A stretch of DNA of 64,000 bases, from contig JAWKIQ010000001.1 of assembly GCA_041394185.1 (NCBI GenBank), forward strand, positions 806,001 to 870,000. The letters run 5' to 3'. The position numbers and the translations under genes are program-made. The notes beneath the pieces are model-generated. The model ran no database searches. It was not told where the DNA came from and worked only from the letters and a program-made list of their open reading frames with translations. Source of the DNA: Acidimicrobiales bacterium (GTDB lineage: Bacteria; Actinomycetota; Acidimicrobiia; Acidimicrobiales; Poriferisodalaceae). Below, in pieces: positions 1 to 8,602 of the stretch (the first letter of the stretch is position 1; every line of letters starts with the position of its first letter).

Positions 1-360
1 TATCGATCGGTAGTGGTGCGCGGCACGGCAACCCCGGTGACCGACCCACAGGACAAGGTGGCGGCGCTGCGTGCCATCAACGATCATGCCGTGCCGATTT
101 GGGACACGGCTCGTCAACCATCCGACAGCGACCTTCGCAAGACGATGGTCTTGGCCATCTCGCTGACCGAGGCGTCGGCCAAGGTGCGCGGCGGCGACCC
201 GATCGATGAGGAAGCCGACCTGGATGGTCCGCACTGGGCTGGTGTGGTGCCGCTGAACACCAGCTGGGGACAGGTTGTGCCCGCCGGCGACTTGAGGGCA
301 GACGTCGCCGTGCCGCCCGCCGTGGCGCAGATGCAAGGCGAAGCGGCGTATCGCTCCTGA
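1..360 (+). CDS. Pyridoxamine 5'-phosphate oxidase-family flavoprotein, C-terminal part
   Basis: The reading frame is open from the first base of the window, so the N-terminus lies outside. About 119 residues remain. They resemble the C-terminal half of split-barrel, FMN-binding proteins of the PPOX / NimA-like group, with the segment V-V-R-G-T-A followed by D-K-V-A-A-L-R-A-I-N-D-H and E-A-S-A-K-V-R-G-G, then W-A-G-V-V-P-L near the end. Such proteins bind FMN, haem or F420 and are often general reductases; the substrate cannot be told. The stop codon abuts the stop codon of the next gene, which runs the other way, so the two genes converge with no spacer. The family call rests on recognised sequence pattern only. 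Confidence 0.75.
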   Translation, partial: YRSVVVRGTATPVTDPQDKVAALRAINDHAVPIWDTARQPSDSDLRKTMVLAISLTEASAKVRGGDPIDEEADLDGPHWAGVVPLNTSWGQVVPAGDLRADVAVPPAVAQMQGEAAYRS

Positions 361-1614
361 CTAACCGGCGAGATCGGCGACCACGGCCAGAAGCTTGTCG
401 ACCTCTGCGATCGAGTTGTAGTGCGCGGCCGACGCACGAATGCAAGAATCGATGCCCAACGGCACCAACACAGACGACGAGTAATAGTCGCGTTTGCGGG
501 CGTGGGTGCGTACGCCCGCCGCGTTGAGCGCCTCGACCACATCGAACGCCGACATCGCATCGACCTCGAACGACACCATGCCCGAGCGGTGCTCGCTGGA
601 TGCGGGCCCGATCACCGACACTCCTGGCATCTGGGCCAGCCCGTCATGGCTGCCTGTTCCCCACAACATGGCGTCGACCAGGTGATGCTCCTGTGATGCG
701 ATGGCCCTGGCTGCGGCCTCCAACTTGGCCCTCGAAGACGCATCGGCGGATTCGCCGGTTTGGGTCCCGAGCCATTCGAGGTAACGGACCACTTCGGAGA
801 ACGCCGCATAGGCCGAAACATCGCGGGTTCCCATCTCCCACACGTCTGCTGGAGAGTCGATGAGGTTGTCGTGGGGAACGTGCGCCAACCGCTCCGAAAC
901 CCAGGCGACGCCGAAGTTGTGCCGGCTGAACGCCTTGTAACCACTGATCACGTAGCCGTCGATTCCGTATGTGTCGATGTCGATGCGGCCATGGGCTGCG
1001 TGCTGGATGCCGTCGACGATGATGAAGCACTCGGGCGACCGTTCACGGATCTGCGAGGCGATGGCTGCGATGTCGACGTGCATCCCGGTGACCGGAGACG
1101 CATGGATGATCGTGGCTACGCCGGTGCGTTCGGACAGAACAGGCGCGTAATGATCTGCCACGACGACCGAAGACGTGGTGTCGAAGCCCACCTGGTGGTA
1201 GGTCTTGGAGGCGACCTCGGACCTGCGGCGACTAGCGCTGAAGGTCGCGGGGTGCTCGAGGGCGCTGCCGACCACTTCGGAACCTGGCGACGCCAAGATC
1301 GCGCTGCGGATGAGGCGGTTCAGCAAGGCGGTACCGGTTTCGCCTATGAACACTCGGCCCGAGGTGGCGCCGAAGAAGGTGAACATATCGGCCCGGGCAG
1401 TTTCGACGATTGCCCCCAGTGCGGCCGAGGCCGGGTTGGCCCGACCGAGGTTGTCGGGCATTGCCATCAGCTCGGCGGTGCGTTCTACCGCCGCCTTGAG
1501 GGTCAGCGATCCGCCGGCGTTCTCGAAGAACGCCCGCGGCCCCTGGACCGGGCATCGGTCGACGTGGTGGAAACGGTCGCGGATGCTGCTCAGCAGGTCG
1601 TCGTCGAAGGCCAT
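361..1614 (-). CDS. Aminotransferase class V-fold PLP-dependent enzyme
   Basis: This 417-residue protein has the fold-type I PLP pattern of cysteine desulfurase-like (class V) enzymes. The N-terminal segment A-F-F-E-N-A-G-G-S-L (about 28-37) is the usual substrate-entry motif. A V-D-G-I-Q-H stretch (200-205) supplies the Asp that contacts the pyridine nitrogen. Lys227 in S-G-Y-K-A-F-S is the expected Schiff-base lysine. No persulfide-forming Cys loop is obvious near the C-terminus, so a role as the main Fe-S cluster desulfurase is unlikely. Substrate unknown. The gene stands alone, convergent with the PPOX gene and upstream of nothing on its strand. Confidence 0.8.
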   Translation of the reverse strand: MAFDDDLLSSIRDRFHHVDRCPVQGPRAFFENAGGSLTLKAAVERTAELMAMPDNLGRANPASAALGAIVETARADMFTFFGATSGRVFIGETGTALLNRLIRSAILASPGSEVVGSALEHPATFSASRRRSEVASKTYHQVGFDTTSSVVVADHYAPVLSERTGVATIIHASPVTGMHVDIAAIASQIRERSPECFIIVDGIQHAAHGRIDIDTYGIDGYVISGYKAFSRHNFGVAWVSERLAHVPHDNLIDSPADVWEMGTRDVSAYAAFSEVVRYLEWLGTQTGESADASSRAKLEAAARAIASQEHHLVDAMLWGTGSHDGLAQMPGVSVIGPASSEHRSGMVSFEVDAMSAFDVVEALNAAGVRTHARKRDYYSSSVLVPLGIDSCIRASAAHYNSIAEVDKLLAVVADLAG

Positions 1615-1630
1615 GCGCGCATGGTACGCG

Positions 1631-2740
1631 TCACGAGTCGAACACGATCACAGAACGTGCCTGTTCGCCGGCGCGCATGCGGTCGTAGCCCTCGTTGACC
1701 TGCTCGAGGGTGATCGTCTCGGCGATCAGCTCATCGAGCAGCAGCTTGCCCTGCTTGTACAGGTCGACGAAGCGAGGAAAGTCGGCGTCGATGTTGCTGG
1801 CACCCATCCGAACTCCATGCAGTGACTTGCCCAACTGTGTGAGTGCGGTGCCAGGCACCTGCAGCTCGGTGCCCGCCGGCACCAGGCCGATTATGTAGGC
1901 GCTGCCGCCGATTCCCGCCATTGCCAGGGCCTGCTCGGCTGTGGTCTTCAAGCCGATGGCTTCGAAAGCATGCTCGACGCCACTGCCACCGGTCAGAGCC
2001 ATGACCGCCTCGACCGGGTCGCCGTCGGATGGGTTGACGGTGTCGGTGGCCCCGAACTGGCGGGCGAGTTCGAGCTTGGACGACTGGAGATCGACGGCGA
2101 TGATGCGCCTGGCACCCGCCAACGCTGCACCCTGGATGACGTTCAGCCCAATTCCTCCACAACCGATGACAACACACGTCTCGCCGGGCCGCACTCGTGC
2201 CGCATTGATGGCCGAGCCCACACCGGTTACGACCGCACACCCGATCAGCGCGGCGCGGTCGAGCGGCATGTCGGGATCGATCTTCACTACCCCAGACCTG
2301 TGCACCACCATCTGCTCGGCGAAGGCACCCATGCCCACCATCGGAAGCACAGCCTGGCCATTGGTGTCGACGAGCCTCGGGTGATCGTCGGATCGCAGCC
2401 CTGGCGCCAGCCGGCGCTCGCACAGCCACGTATTGCCCCTGGCACACCAACGACACGAACCGCAGTACTGGCTGAGGCAGCCGATCACGTGGTCGCCCAC
2501 AGCCAGACCGGTGACGGCCTGACCGACCGCCTCGACCACTCCGGCGGCCTCATGCCCAAGCACCGCCGGTGGTGGGAATGGCAGCAGGCCCTCCATGACA
2601 TGCAGGTCGCTGTGACAAAGCCCGGACCCGACGATGCGTACGCGCACCTCGTCGGCAACGGGCTCGTCGAGTGTCAGCGTTTCGACTGCCATCGGCTGGT
2701 TGTACTGGCGAAGAACCGCGGCGCGTATCTCGGTCGTCAT
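1631..2740 (-). CDS. Zinc-dependent alcohol dehydrogenase (MDR family)
   Basis: A 369-residue class III-like medium-chain dehydrogenase. Catalytic zinc ligands are Cys42 (G-L-C-H-S-D) and His63 with Glu64 (G-H-E). The four structural-zinc cysteines are at 93, 96, 99 and 107. The nucleotide-binding motif G-C-G-G-I-G sits mid-protein, followed by D-L-Q, where the Asp favours NAD(H). Length matches the family. The frame is open about 280 bases further upstream, but the N-terminal start M-T-T-E-I-R aligns with relatives, and the longer version would overlap the divergent sulfatase. The probable reaction is reversible oxidation of a primary alcohol, or of a thiol adduct of formaldehyde; the substrate is not readable. 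Confidence 0.88.
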   Translation of the reverse strand: MTTEIRAAVLRQYNQPMAVETLTLDEPVADEVRVRIVGSGLCHSDLHVMEGLLPFPPPAVLGHEAAGVVEAVGQAVTGLAVGDHVIGCLSQYCGSCRWCARGNTWLCERRLAPGLRSDDHPRLVDTNGQAVLPMVGMGAFAEQMVVHRSGVVKIDPDMPLDRAALIGCAVVTGVGSAINAARVRPGETCVVIGCGGIGLNVIQGAALAGARRIIAVDLQSSKLELARQFGATDTVNPSDGDPVEAVMALTGGSGVEHAFEAIGLKTTAEQALAMAGIGGSAYIIGLVPAGTELQVPGTALTQLGKSLHGVRMGASNIDADFPRFVDLYKQGKLLLDELIAETITLEQVNEGYDRMRAGEQARSVIVFDS

Positions 2741-2772
2741 GGCGCGAGCCTGCCACTGTTCGGCCCGATTTC

Positions 2773-2794
2773 GCCACTCGACTGGCCGAGTGGC
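2773..2794. promoter_or_regulatory. Inverted repeat between divergent adh and sulfatase genes
   Basis: An 8-bp perfect inverted repeat (GCCACTCG / CGAGTGGC, 6-bp spacer) lies in the 94-bp gap between the divergent alcohol dehydrogenase and sulfatase starts. A regulator operator is one reading and an mRNA hairpin in the sulfatase leader is another. No regulator gene is adjacent. Confidence 0.35.
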
Positions 2795-2834
2795 TAAGTT
2801 GCGGTCAGTTCGGCAACATCGAAGGGGGCTGGCC

Positions 2835-5126
2835 GTGACCAACACAGACGGCGCAGGGGAATTCGGGGGCGTCATCGCACGCGAGGTGTACGACTCGGAG
2901 CCGTGGTGGCCCGAGCCCGTGCTGCCAGGCGCTTCGAGCCCCAACATCGTCGTGGTGTTGCTAGACGACACCGGGTTCAGCCACCTCGGTTGTTTCGGGT
3001 CGTTCATCGACACGCCCAACTTCGATCGTCTGGCCGACAGCGGGCTGCGCTATACGAATTTCCACACCACGGCACTGTGTTCGCCCACTCGGGCATGCCT
3101 GCTCACCGGTCGCAACCACCACGCCGTCGGCATGCGCGCGATCTCCAACTTCGACACCGGCTTCCCCAACATGCGCGGCCGGATCCCGCCCAGCGCGGCA
3201 ACCCTGGCCGAGGTTCTGGGGCCAATCGGCTATCACACGATGGCGGTGGGAAAGTGGCACCTGGCCCCAATGCGGGAGGCCTCGGCGGCAGGGCCCTTCA
3301 CAGATTGGCCCCTGCAACGGGGGTTCAACCGCTTCTACGGCTTCCTGAACGGCGAGACCGACCAGTTCCACCCCGAGCTGGTGGCCGACAACCACTTCAT
3401 CGACCCGCCGGCCACGCCCGACGAGGGCTACCACCTGTCCGAAGACCTGGTCGACCAGGCCATCGGCATGATCCGTAACCAGAAGTCGCTGGTGCCCGAG
3501 CGCCCGTTCTTCTTGTATCTCGCGTTCGGCGCCACCCACGCACCACACCAGGCGCCCGACGACTACCTGGCCAAGTACCGGGGCAAGTTCGACGAGGGCT
3601 GGGACGTGTGGCGCCAGCGGGTGTACGAGCGCCAGCTCGAACTGGGGGTCATCCCCGAGGGCACCGAGTTGGCTCCACGAAACCCGGGTGTCGAACCATG
3701 GGAGACGCTGTCCGATGATGAGAAGGCCTTCGCGTGCAGGCTGCAGGAGGCGTTCGCTGCGTTCCTCGACCACACCGATGCCCAGCTCGGACGTCTGCTC
3801 GACGCCCTCGATGAACTCGGCGTCTCCGACGACACCATCGTGTTTGCCCTGTCCGACAACGGCGCATCCCAGGAGGGCAATGCCACCGGTGTCATGGACG
3901 AGTTCCGCTATTTCAACAACATCCCCGAGAACCTCGACGAGGTCATCGGCCGCCTCGACGACGTCGGAACCCGACGCAGCTTCTGCAACTACCCGTGGGG
4001 TTGGGCGCAGGTGGGCAACACACCGGGCAAGCGCTACAAGCAGAACACCCATGGCGGGGGAGTGCGCGATCCGCTGATCGTCTCATGGCCGGCCGGTATT
4101 GCCGCCGATGTCAGGGGCCAGGTGCGCAACCAGTTCCATCACGTCATCGATATCGCCCCGACCATCTTCGAGATCCTCGGCATCGAACCTCCGGACACGG
4201 TCAAGGGCGTCCAGCAGATGCCGGTGCACGGCACCTCGTTTGGCTACACGTTCGACCCCGAGGCCGCCGACGCCAACACCGTCAGGTCGCGCAAGCAGCG
4301 GCAGTACTTCGAGATGTTCGGCCACCGAGCCATCTGGGCCGACGGCTGGAAGGCGGTCACGTATCACCGTGCCGGCAATCGTCTCGATGACGACGTCTGG
4401 GAGCTGTACAACCTCGACGAGGATTTCTCCGAGTGCAACGACCTCGCCGAGGCCGAGCCACAGAAGCTGGCCGAGATGGTCGACATGTTCTGGGAGGAAG
4501 CCGAGGCCAACGGCGTGTTGCCGATCGACTCCGGCCACTCGCAGATGGTGTTCAGAGGTCATCCCGTACCGGGCACGCCGAGATCGCGAGACTCGTTCAC
4601 CTACCACACCCCAAGCGACCGCAACCCGATGGACACGGCCCCACCATTGGGAGCCAGGTCGTGGCACATGCGCGCCACCGTCTCCAGGTCTGAAACCACG
4701 CAGGGTGGTGTGCTGATGGCTGCCGGAACGGTCAACAACGGCCTGGTTGCGTACGTCAAGGACAACCGTCTGGTCTACGACCACAACTACTTCACCCACC
4801 ACGCGGTCATCAGGTCAGACGAGGAAGTGCCGGTGGGTGACGTGGTGCTCGGCGTCGAGCTCGAGCGGGTTTCGCGAGGGCCGGCAAGGGTGCGTTTGTA
4901 TGCAGACGATCGTGTGATCGGCGAGGGTGTGGTGCCCGAGCTGTCGGTGATGATCAGCTCGATCGGAATGGATCTGGGGCGCAATCCCACCGGCGTCAGC
5001 GACGACTATGAGGCGCCATTCGTGTTCGAAGGGTCTCTACACAAGGTCGAGGTATCGACCAAACGTGCGTTGCGGCCCGAGGACGAAATGGCGGCCGAAA
5101 TCAGGACGGCGCTCGGAACCCAGTGA
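2835..5126 (+). CDS. Arylsulfatase-family sulfatase (type I, formylglycine)
   Basis: A 763-residue sulfatase, translated from GTG 2835 with an AGGGGG ribosome-binding site at about 2823-2828. The frame extends upstream, but that part overlaps adh and has no sulfatase character. Two metal-binding aspartates lie in L-L-D-D-T-G-F (44-45). The sulfatase signature C-S-P-T-R starts at Cys82, the residue converted to formylglycine by FGE in aerobes. A G-K-W-H-L motif and a late N-T-H-G-G-G segment complete the active site. The C-terminal third, about 250 residues, resembles the extension of large bacterial arylsulfatases. I see no clear signal peptide. It hydrolyses a sulfate ester; the substrate is unknown. 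No sulfatase-maturing gene is in the window. Confidence 0.9.
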   Translation: MTNTDGAGEFGGVIAREVYDSEPWWPEPVLPGASSPNIVVVLLDDTGFSHLGCFGSFIDTPNFDRLADSGLRYTNFHTTALCSPTRACLLTGRNHHAVGMRAISNFDTGFPNMRGRIPPSAATLAEVLGPIGYHTMAVGKWHLAPMREASAAGPFTDWPLQRGFNRFYGFLNGETDQFHPELVADNHFIDPPATPDEGYHLSEDLVDQAIGMIRNQKSLVPERPFFLYLAFGATHAPHQAPDDYLAKYRGKFDEGWDVWRQRVYERQLELGVIPEGTELAPRNPGVEPWETLSDDEKAFACRLQEAFAAFLDHTDAQLGRLLDALDELGVSDDTIVFALSDNGASQEGNATGVMDEFRYFNNIPENLDEVIGRLDDVGTRRSFCNYPWGWAQVGNTPGKRYKQNTHGGGVRDPLIVSWPAGIAADVRGQVRNQFHHVIDIAPTIFEILGIEPPDTVKGVQQMPVHGTSFGYTFDPEAADANTVRSRKQRQYFEMFGHRAIWADGWKAVTYHRAGNRLDDDVWELYNLDEDFSECNDLAEAEPQKLAEMVDMFWEEAEANGVLPIDSGHSQMVFRGHPVPGTPRSRDSFTYHTPSDRNPMDTAPPLGARSWHMRATVSRSETTQGGVLMAAGTVNNGLVAYVKDNRLVYDHNYFTHHAVIRSDEEVPVGDVVLGVELERVSRGPARVRLYADDRVIGEGVVPELSVMISSIGMDLGRNPTGVSDDYEAPFVFEGSLHKVEVSTKRALRPEDEMAAEIRTALGTQ

Positions 5127-5220
5127 TGGTGGGCTCTGAAGACATCACCTCAACATCCACTAGAACGTCAGGGTTGCGTACTGGTACGAAATCGGGTGCC
5201 CAGGTGCAGGTTCAGTAGAC

Positions 5221-5931
5221 GTGAAGACAATCGGACTGCTCGGCGGAATGAGTTGGGAGAGCTCGATCGAGTACGAGCGCCTCATCAACGAGGGCGTGCG
5301 CCGGGCCCGGGGTGCCACGGCGTCGGCCGATCTCATCATCCGCAGCTATGACTTCTCGGTCATCGAGGCCATGCAGGAGGCCGACGATTGGGACGGCGCG
5401 GGTCGCCTCTTGGCATCCGACGCCAAGATGTTGGAAGCGGCAGGTGCCGATGTCGTGCTTCTTTGCACCAACACCATGCACCGCGTGGCCGACGTCATCG
5501 AAGCCGCTCTGGAGGTTCCGTTCCTGCATCTGGCAGACGCGACCGCTCAGGCAGTGAACGCTCAGGGTGTTCAACGGGTCGGCCTGTTGGGCACGCGCTA
5601 CACCATGGAGCACGACTTCTATCGCGGGCGTCTCGAGGCTCACGGCCTAGATGTAATGGTGCCCGACGAGGCCGATCGTGGGGTGGTGCACGCGGTGATC
5701 TATGACGAGCTGGTGCGCGGCATCACCACCGCCGAGTCGAAGGCTGCCTACCTGGCGATCATCGACAGGCTGGTCGGGCGGGGCGCCCAGGGAGTCATCG
5801 CCGGCTGCACCGAGATCGAGCTTCTGGTCGGTTCGCACGACGTCGCAGTTCCGTACTTCGCAACGACGCGGCTGCACGCCGAGGCTGCGGTTCGGTTCGC
5901 CGTGGGTTCGATCGGAGAGGGCGCGATTTGA
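5221..5931 (+). CDS. Broad-specificity amino-acid racemase (YgeA-like Asp/Glu racemase family)
   Basis: A 236-residue member of the cofactor-independent aspartate/glutamate racemase superfamily, translated from GTG. The two catalytic cysteines are Cys82 (L-C-T-N-T-M-H) and Cys196 (G-C-T-E-I). The N-terminal G-L-L-G-G-M-S-W-E-S and the L-L-G-T-R-Y-T-M-E segment are almost identical to those of Escherichia coli YgeA, which racemises several amino acids including homoserine. The end overlaps the extended reading frame of the enoyl-CoA hydratase, but with that gene's preferred start the two are 32 bp apart. A role in D-amino-acid supply or catabolism is inferred from the family. Confidence 0.88.
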   Translation: MKTIGLLGGMSWESSIEYERLINEGVRRARGATASADLIIRSYDFSVIEAMQEADDWDGAGRLLASDAKMLEAAGADVVLLCTNTMHRVADVIEAALEVPFLHLADATAQAVNAQGVQRVGLLGTRYTMEHDFYRGRLEAHGLDVMVPDEADRGVVHAVIYDELVRGITTAESKAAYLAIIDRLVGRGAQGVIAGCTEIELLVGSHDVAVPYFATTRLHAEAAVRFAVGSIGEGAI

Positions 5932-5963
5932 CCTGCGGCCCGGGTTGGCCGCATCGTGAGGCA

Positions 5964-6791
5964 ATGTACGACGAGATCCTTTACGAGGTCGACGACCCGG
6001 TAGCGACCATCACCTTGAACCGACCCGAGGCTCTTAACGCTTGGACGGGCACCATCGAGCGAGAGGTCGCCGATGCTCTGCAGCGCGCGGCAAACGACAA
6101 GTCGGTGGTCGGAATAGTCGTCACCGGCGCCGGCAAGGGTTTCTGTGCCGGCGCCGACATGAACACGCTGCAGAACCTGAGCTCGCGCGATGCCGCCGAA
6201 GCCGGGGCAGAGGCCTCCGACCCGGTGCGCTCCGAAGACACCGAACCTGGAGACTTCGACGGCCGGTTCCCGAAGATGATGATGGTGCCCAAGCCGATCA
6301 TCGCAGCGGTCAATGGTGCCGTCGCGGGCATGGCCTACCCGTTCGCTCTCAGCTGCGACCTGCGCGTAGGCACGCCGAACTCGCTGTTCGTCACCGCCTT
6401 TGCTCAGCGGGGTCTGATTGCCGAGTGGGGTCTCAGCTGGTTGTTGCCCAAGTTGGTTGGGCCATCGGTGGCACTCGACCTTTTGATGTCCTCGCGGCGC
6501 GTGAAGGGTCAGGAGGCGCTCGATCTCGGCCTGCTCAACTACATGGTCGAACCAGACGAGCTCCTGGGCTTTTGCCGGTCATACATCGAAGGCATCGCTG
6601 CAAACTGCTCGCCTGCCTCGGTCGCGGTGATGAAGCGCCAGGTCTACGAAGAGTTGCACCAGGGCCTGGGCCGAGCAGAGCTGAACGCCCAGCAGCTGAT
6701 GGCCGACAGCTTCAAGCGGCCCGACTTCGCCGAGGGCGTTCGATCCTTCGTCGAGAAGCGCCCACCACAGTTCGACCGAATCGGCGACTGA
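5964..6791 (+). CDS. Enoyl-CoA hydratase/isomerase family protein
   Basis: A 275-residue crotonase-fold enzyme. The I-T-L-N-R-P-E-A-L-N-A strand (16-26) and the oxyanion-hole segment G-K-G-F-C-A-G-A-D-M (57-66) are standard; a second oxyanion Gly lies in V-N-G-A-V-A-G-M. The A-E-W-G-L-S-W motif carries the Glu that aligns with the second catalytic acid of hydratases. ATG 5964 is preferred over an upstream ATG at 5928 because homology begins at M-Y-D-E-I. Probable role: hydration or isomerisation of an acyl-CoA in fatty-acid or side-chain oxidation. No partner beta-oxidation gene is adjacent. Confidence 0.87.
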   Translation: MYDEILYEVDDPVATITLNRPEALNAWTGTIEREVADALQRAANDKSVVGIVVTGAGKGFCAGADMNTLQNLSSRDAAEAGAEASDPVRSEDTEPGDFDGRFPKMMMVPKPIIAAVNGAVAGMAYPFALSCDLRVGTPNSLFVTAFAQRGLIAEWGLSWLLPKLVGPSVALDLLMSSRRVKGQEALDLGLLNYMVEPDELLGFCRSYIEGIAANCSPASVAVMKRQVYEELHQGLGRAELNAQQLMADSFKRPDFAEGVRSFVEKRPPQFDRIGD

Positions 6792-6806
6792 CAGGCTGCC
6801 AGTCGG

Positions 6807-7919
6807 CTAGCGGAACGAGAAGACCCTGGTCTCCTGGGCGGTGTCGGGCCCGTCGAGCAGACCGCGCCTCTGCAGCTCGGGGATCAGGCCGTCGCCGCAC
6901 CACTGGGCTTCCTCGAGGTGCGGGTAACCCGAGAAGATGAACTCGCTGAAGCCGTGCTGGTGGTACTCCTCGATGCGGTCTGCGACCTCTTCGAACGAGC
7001 CGACCAGGGCGGTGCCGGCTCCACCGCGGACCAGGCCGATGCCTGCCCACACGTTGGGGTGTATCACCCGGCGCCCCGGGTCTGAGCCGTGCAGCTCGGC
7101 CATTCGCCGTTGGCCCTCCGACATCGTGGTCTCGAAGTCCTTGCGGGCCTCGGCGATGGCATCGGGGCTGATACCAGCAAGAAGTTCGTCGGCGAATGCC
7201 CACGCCTGCTCGGACGTGGGTCGTGCAATCACATGGAACCGAATGCCATAACGCAGGGTTCGACCGAGCTTGGCGGCCCTGTCGGCCACGTCGGCGATCT
7301 GGGCCTTGGCGGCGGCAGGTGGCTCGCCCCACACCAGGAATACGTCGGCCTGCTCTGCGGCCACCTGCTTTGCCGAGTCGGAGGCTCCACCGAAGTACAT
7401 CTCGGGCACCGGGTCAGGGATTTGGCGGGTCGTGGCGCCCTCGACCTTGTAGTGGTTGCCTTGATGGTCGATCGGTTCGGCGCCCCAGGCGGCCCGTATC
7501 ACCGACATGAACTCGGCGGTGCGTTCGTAGCGGGTCTGCTTATCGGCGTAGTCACCAAATCGGTGCAGCTCGCGGGGTTCGGCCCCGGTGACGATGTTCA
7601 CCAGGGTTCGCCCGCCCGACATCCGCTGGTGAGACGACGCCATCTGGGCCGCCAGCGTCGGCGACAGCAGGCCGGGCCTGAACGCCACGAGGAACCTGAT
7701 GCGGCTGGTGCGAGCGATCAACGAAGCGGTGGCTATCCAGGCATCTTCGCAACCGGTTCCGCAAGGGGTCAGCATCGCATCGAACCCGGCTTGTTCGGCG
7801 GCCATCGCCACCTGGGCCAGGTAGTCGTGCGATGGGGGACGATTGCCGGGCCCGTCACCGGGCAGTACGTCGCGGCTGTCGCCGCCCGTCGGTAGGAACC
7901 AATGCAGCTTGATGGTCAT
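6807..7919 (-). CDS. ssuD: FMNH2-dependent alkanesulfonate monooxygenase (SsuD-like)
   Basis: A 370-residue luciferase-like flavin monooxygenase very close to SsuD. Shared landmarks are the start W-F-L-P-T-G-G-D, the C-E-D-A-W segment, F-L-V-A-F-R-P-G, N-I-V-T-G-A-E-P, and S-P-T/H-P-N-W-A-G-I-G-L-V-R-G-G-A-G-T-A-L-V-G spread along the chain. SsuD cleaves C1-C14 alkanesulfonates to aldehyde and sulfite with FMNH2 supplied by a separate reductase. Neither the reductase (SsuE) nor the SsuABC transporter is adjacent. The start overlaps the end of the TetR gene by 4 bp (ATGA type), so the two form an operon. Confidence 0.87.
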   Translation of the reverse strand: MTIKLHWFLPTGGDSRDVLPGDGPGNRPPSHDYLAQVAMAAEQAGFDAMLTPCGTGCEDAWIATASLIARTSRIRFLVAFRPGLLSPTLAAQMASSHQRMSGGRTLVNIVTGAEPRELHRFGDYADKQTRYERTAEFMSVIRAAWGAEPIDHQGNHYKVEGATTRQIPDPVPEMYFGGASDSAKQVAAEQADVFLVWGEPPAAAKAQIADVADRAAKLGRTLRYGIRFHVIARPTSEQAWAFADELLAGISPDAIAEARKDFETTMSEGQRRMAELHGSDPGRRVIHPNVWAGIGLVRGGAGTALVGSFEEVADRIEEYHQHGFSEFIFSGYPHLEEAQWCGDGLIPELQRRGLLDGPDTAQETRVFSFR

Positions 7920-8515
7920 CGGCCGTCTCCAGTGAGAGCCTCATCGGGTGAATGGGGAAGTTGGGCCAGGCGCGGTAGTGCGCCGGCCAACAGCTGTACG
8001 GCCCTCGCGAACGAGGCGTCGTTGTCGTGTTTGTGGGGGTGTCCGTCGCCGAGCTCGAGGTGCACGAATCCGTGGAGGAAGCTGCGCATGGTGCGCGCCG
8101 CGTCGACCACCGACACCTCGTCGAGATGAAAGCCCCGCAAGGACATGGCGATCGTCGACACCACAGCCTCGACCGCAGCCTCCAACTCGGGGTCGCCGGC
8201 GCACGGGTAGCGATCGGTCGCCTGGTAGAGGCCGGGGTGAGCGAGAGCCCAGTCGCGCCAGGCGTGAGCCATGGCCACCACGGCCTCTTGGCCACTGCGC
8301 CCGATGGCGGCTTCGGCGAGGTGGCGACGCAAGCTGGCTCGGCCGCGAAGGCCCAGCTCGCGCCAGACGTCATCGACCGTGTCGAGATGGCGATAGATGG
8401 CGGGCTGCGAAGCGCCCAGTTCTGCTGCGATGCGTGAGCCGGTGACCGAATCGAGACCCTCGGCCTCGACGAGCGCCTCGGCGACGTCGGCTATCGATGC
8501 CAGGCTGAGGTCCAT
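7916..8515 (-). CDS. TetR-family transcriptional regulator
   Basis: A 199-residue regulator. The N-terminal helix-turn-helix runs from about 20 to 47 (G-S-R-I-A-A-E-L-G-A-S-Q-P-A-I-Y-R-H-L), and the C-terminal ligand domain ends in F-L-H-G-F-V-H-L-E, resembling the WHG-type TetR C-terminal domain. It is the first gene of a two-gene operon with ssuD. A TAGTGT box (8522-8527, minus strand) lies six bases before the start codon, pointing to a leaderless transcript. A 23-bp palindrome lies just upstream, so autoregulation plus control of ssuD is likely; the divergent amidotransferase could be controlled from the same site. The inducer is unknown. Confidence 0.88.
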   Translation of the reverse strand: MDLSLASIADVAEALVEAEGLDSVTGSRIAAELGASQPAIYRHLDTVDDVWRELGLRGRASLRRHLAEAAIGRSGQEAVVAMAHAWRDWALAHPGLYQATDRYPCAGDPELEAAVEAVVSTIAMSLRGFHLDEVSVVDAARTMRSFLHGFVHLELGDGHPHKHDNDASFARAVQLLAGALPRLAQLPHSPDEALTGDGR

Positions 8516-8532
8516 CGCGGCACACTATCACG

Positions 8533-8555
8533 TTGCGTTATGGGGTATAACGCAA
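8533..8555. promoter_or_regulatory. Palindromic operator, probably for the adjacent TetR regulator
   Basis: Two 9-bp arms, TTGCGTTAT and ATAACGCAA, match perfectly around a 5-bp centre (GGGGT). The site is 18 bp upstream of the TetR start codon and 48 bp upstream of the divergent amidotransferase start. Position and symmetry are typical of a TetR dimer operator shared by divergent genes. Confidence 0.75.
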
Positions 8556-8602
8556 TGCGATAGGCGTTAGAGCCTGTGTGCGTGGCGCTATCGTTCGCGC
8601 CG

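Noticed and set aside
760..1698. 312-residue plus-strand ORF
   Set aside because: Antisense shadow of the class V aminotransferase, low-complexity G/V/D-rich sequence.
2961..4052. 363-residue minus-strand ORF
   Set aside because: Shadow of the sulfatase gene; no family character, while the plus strand has all sulfatase motifs.
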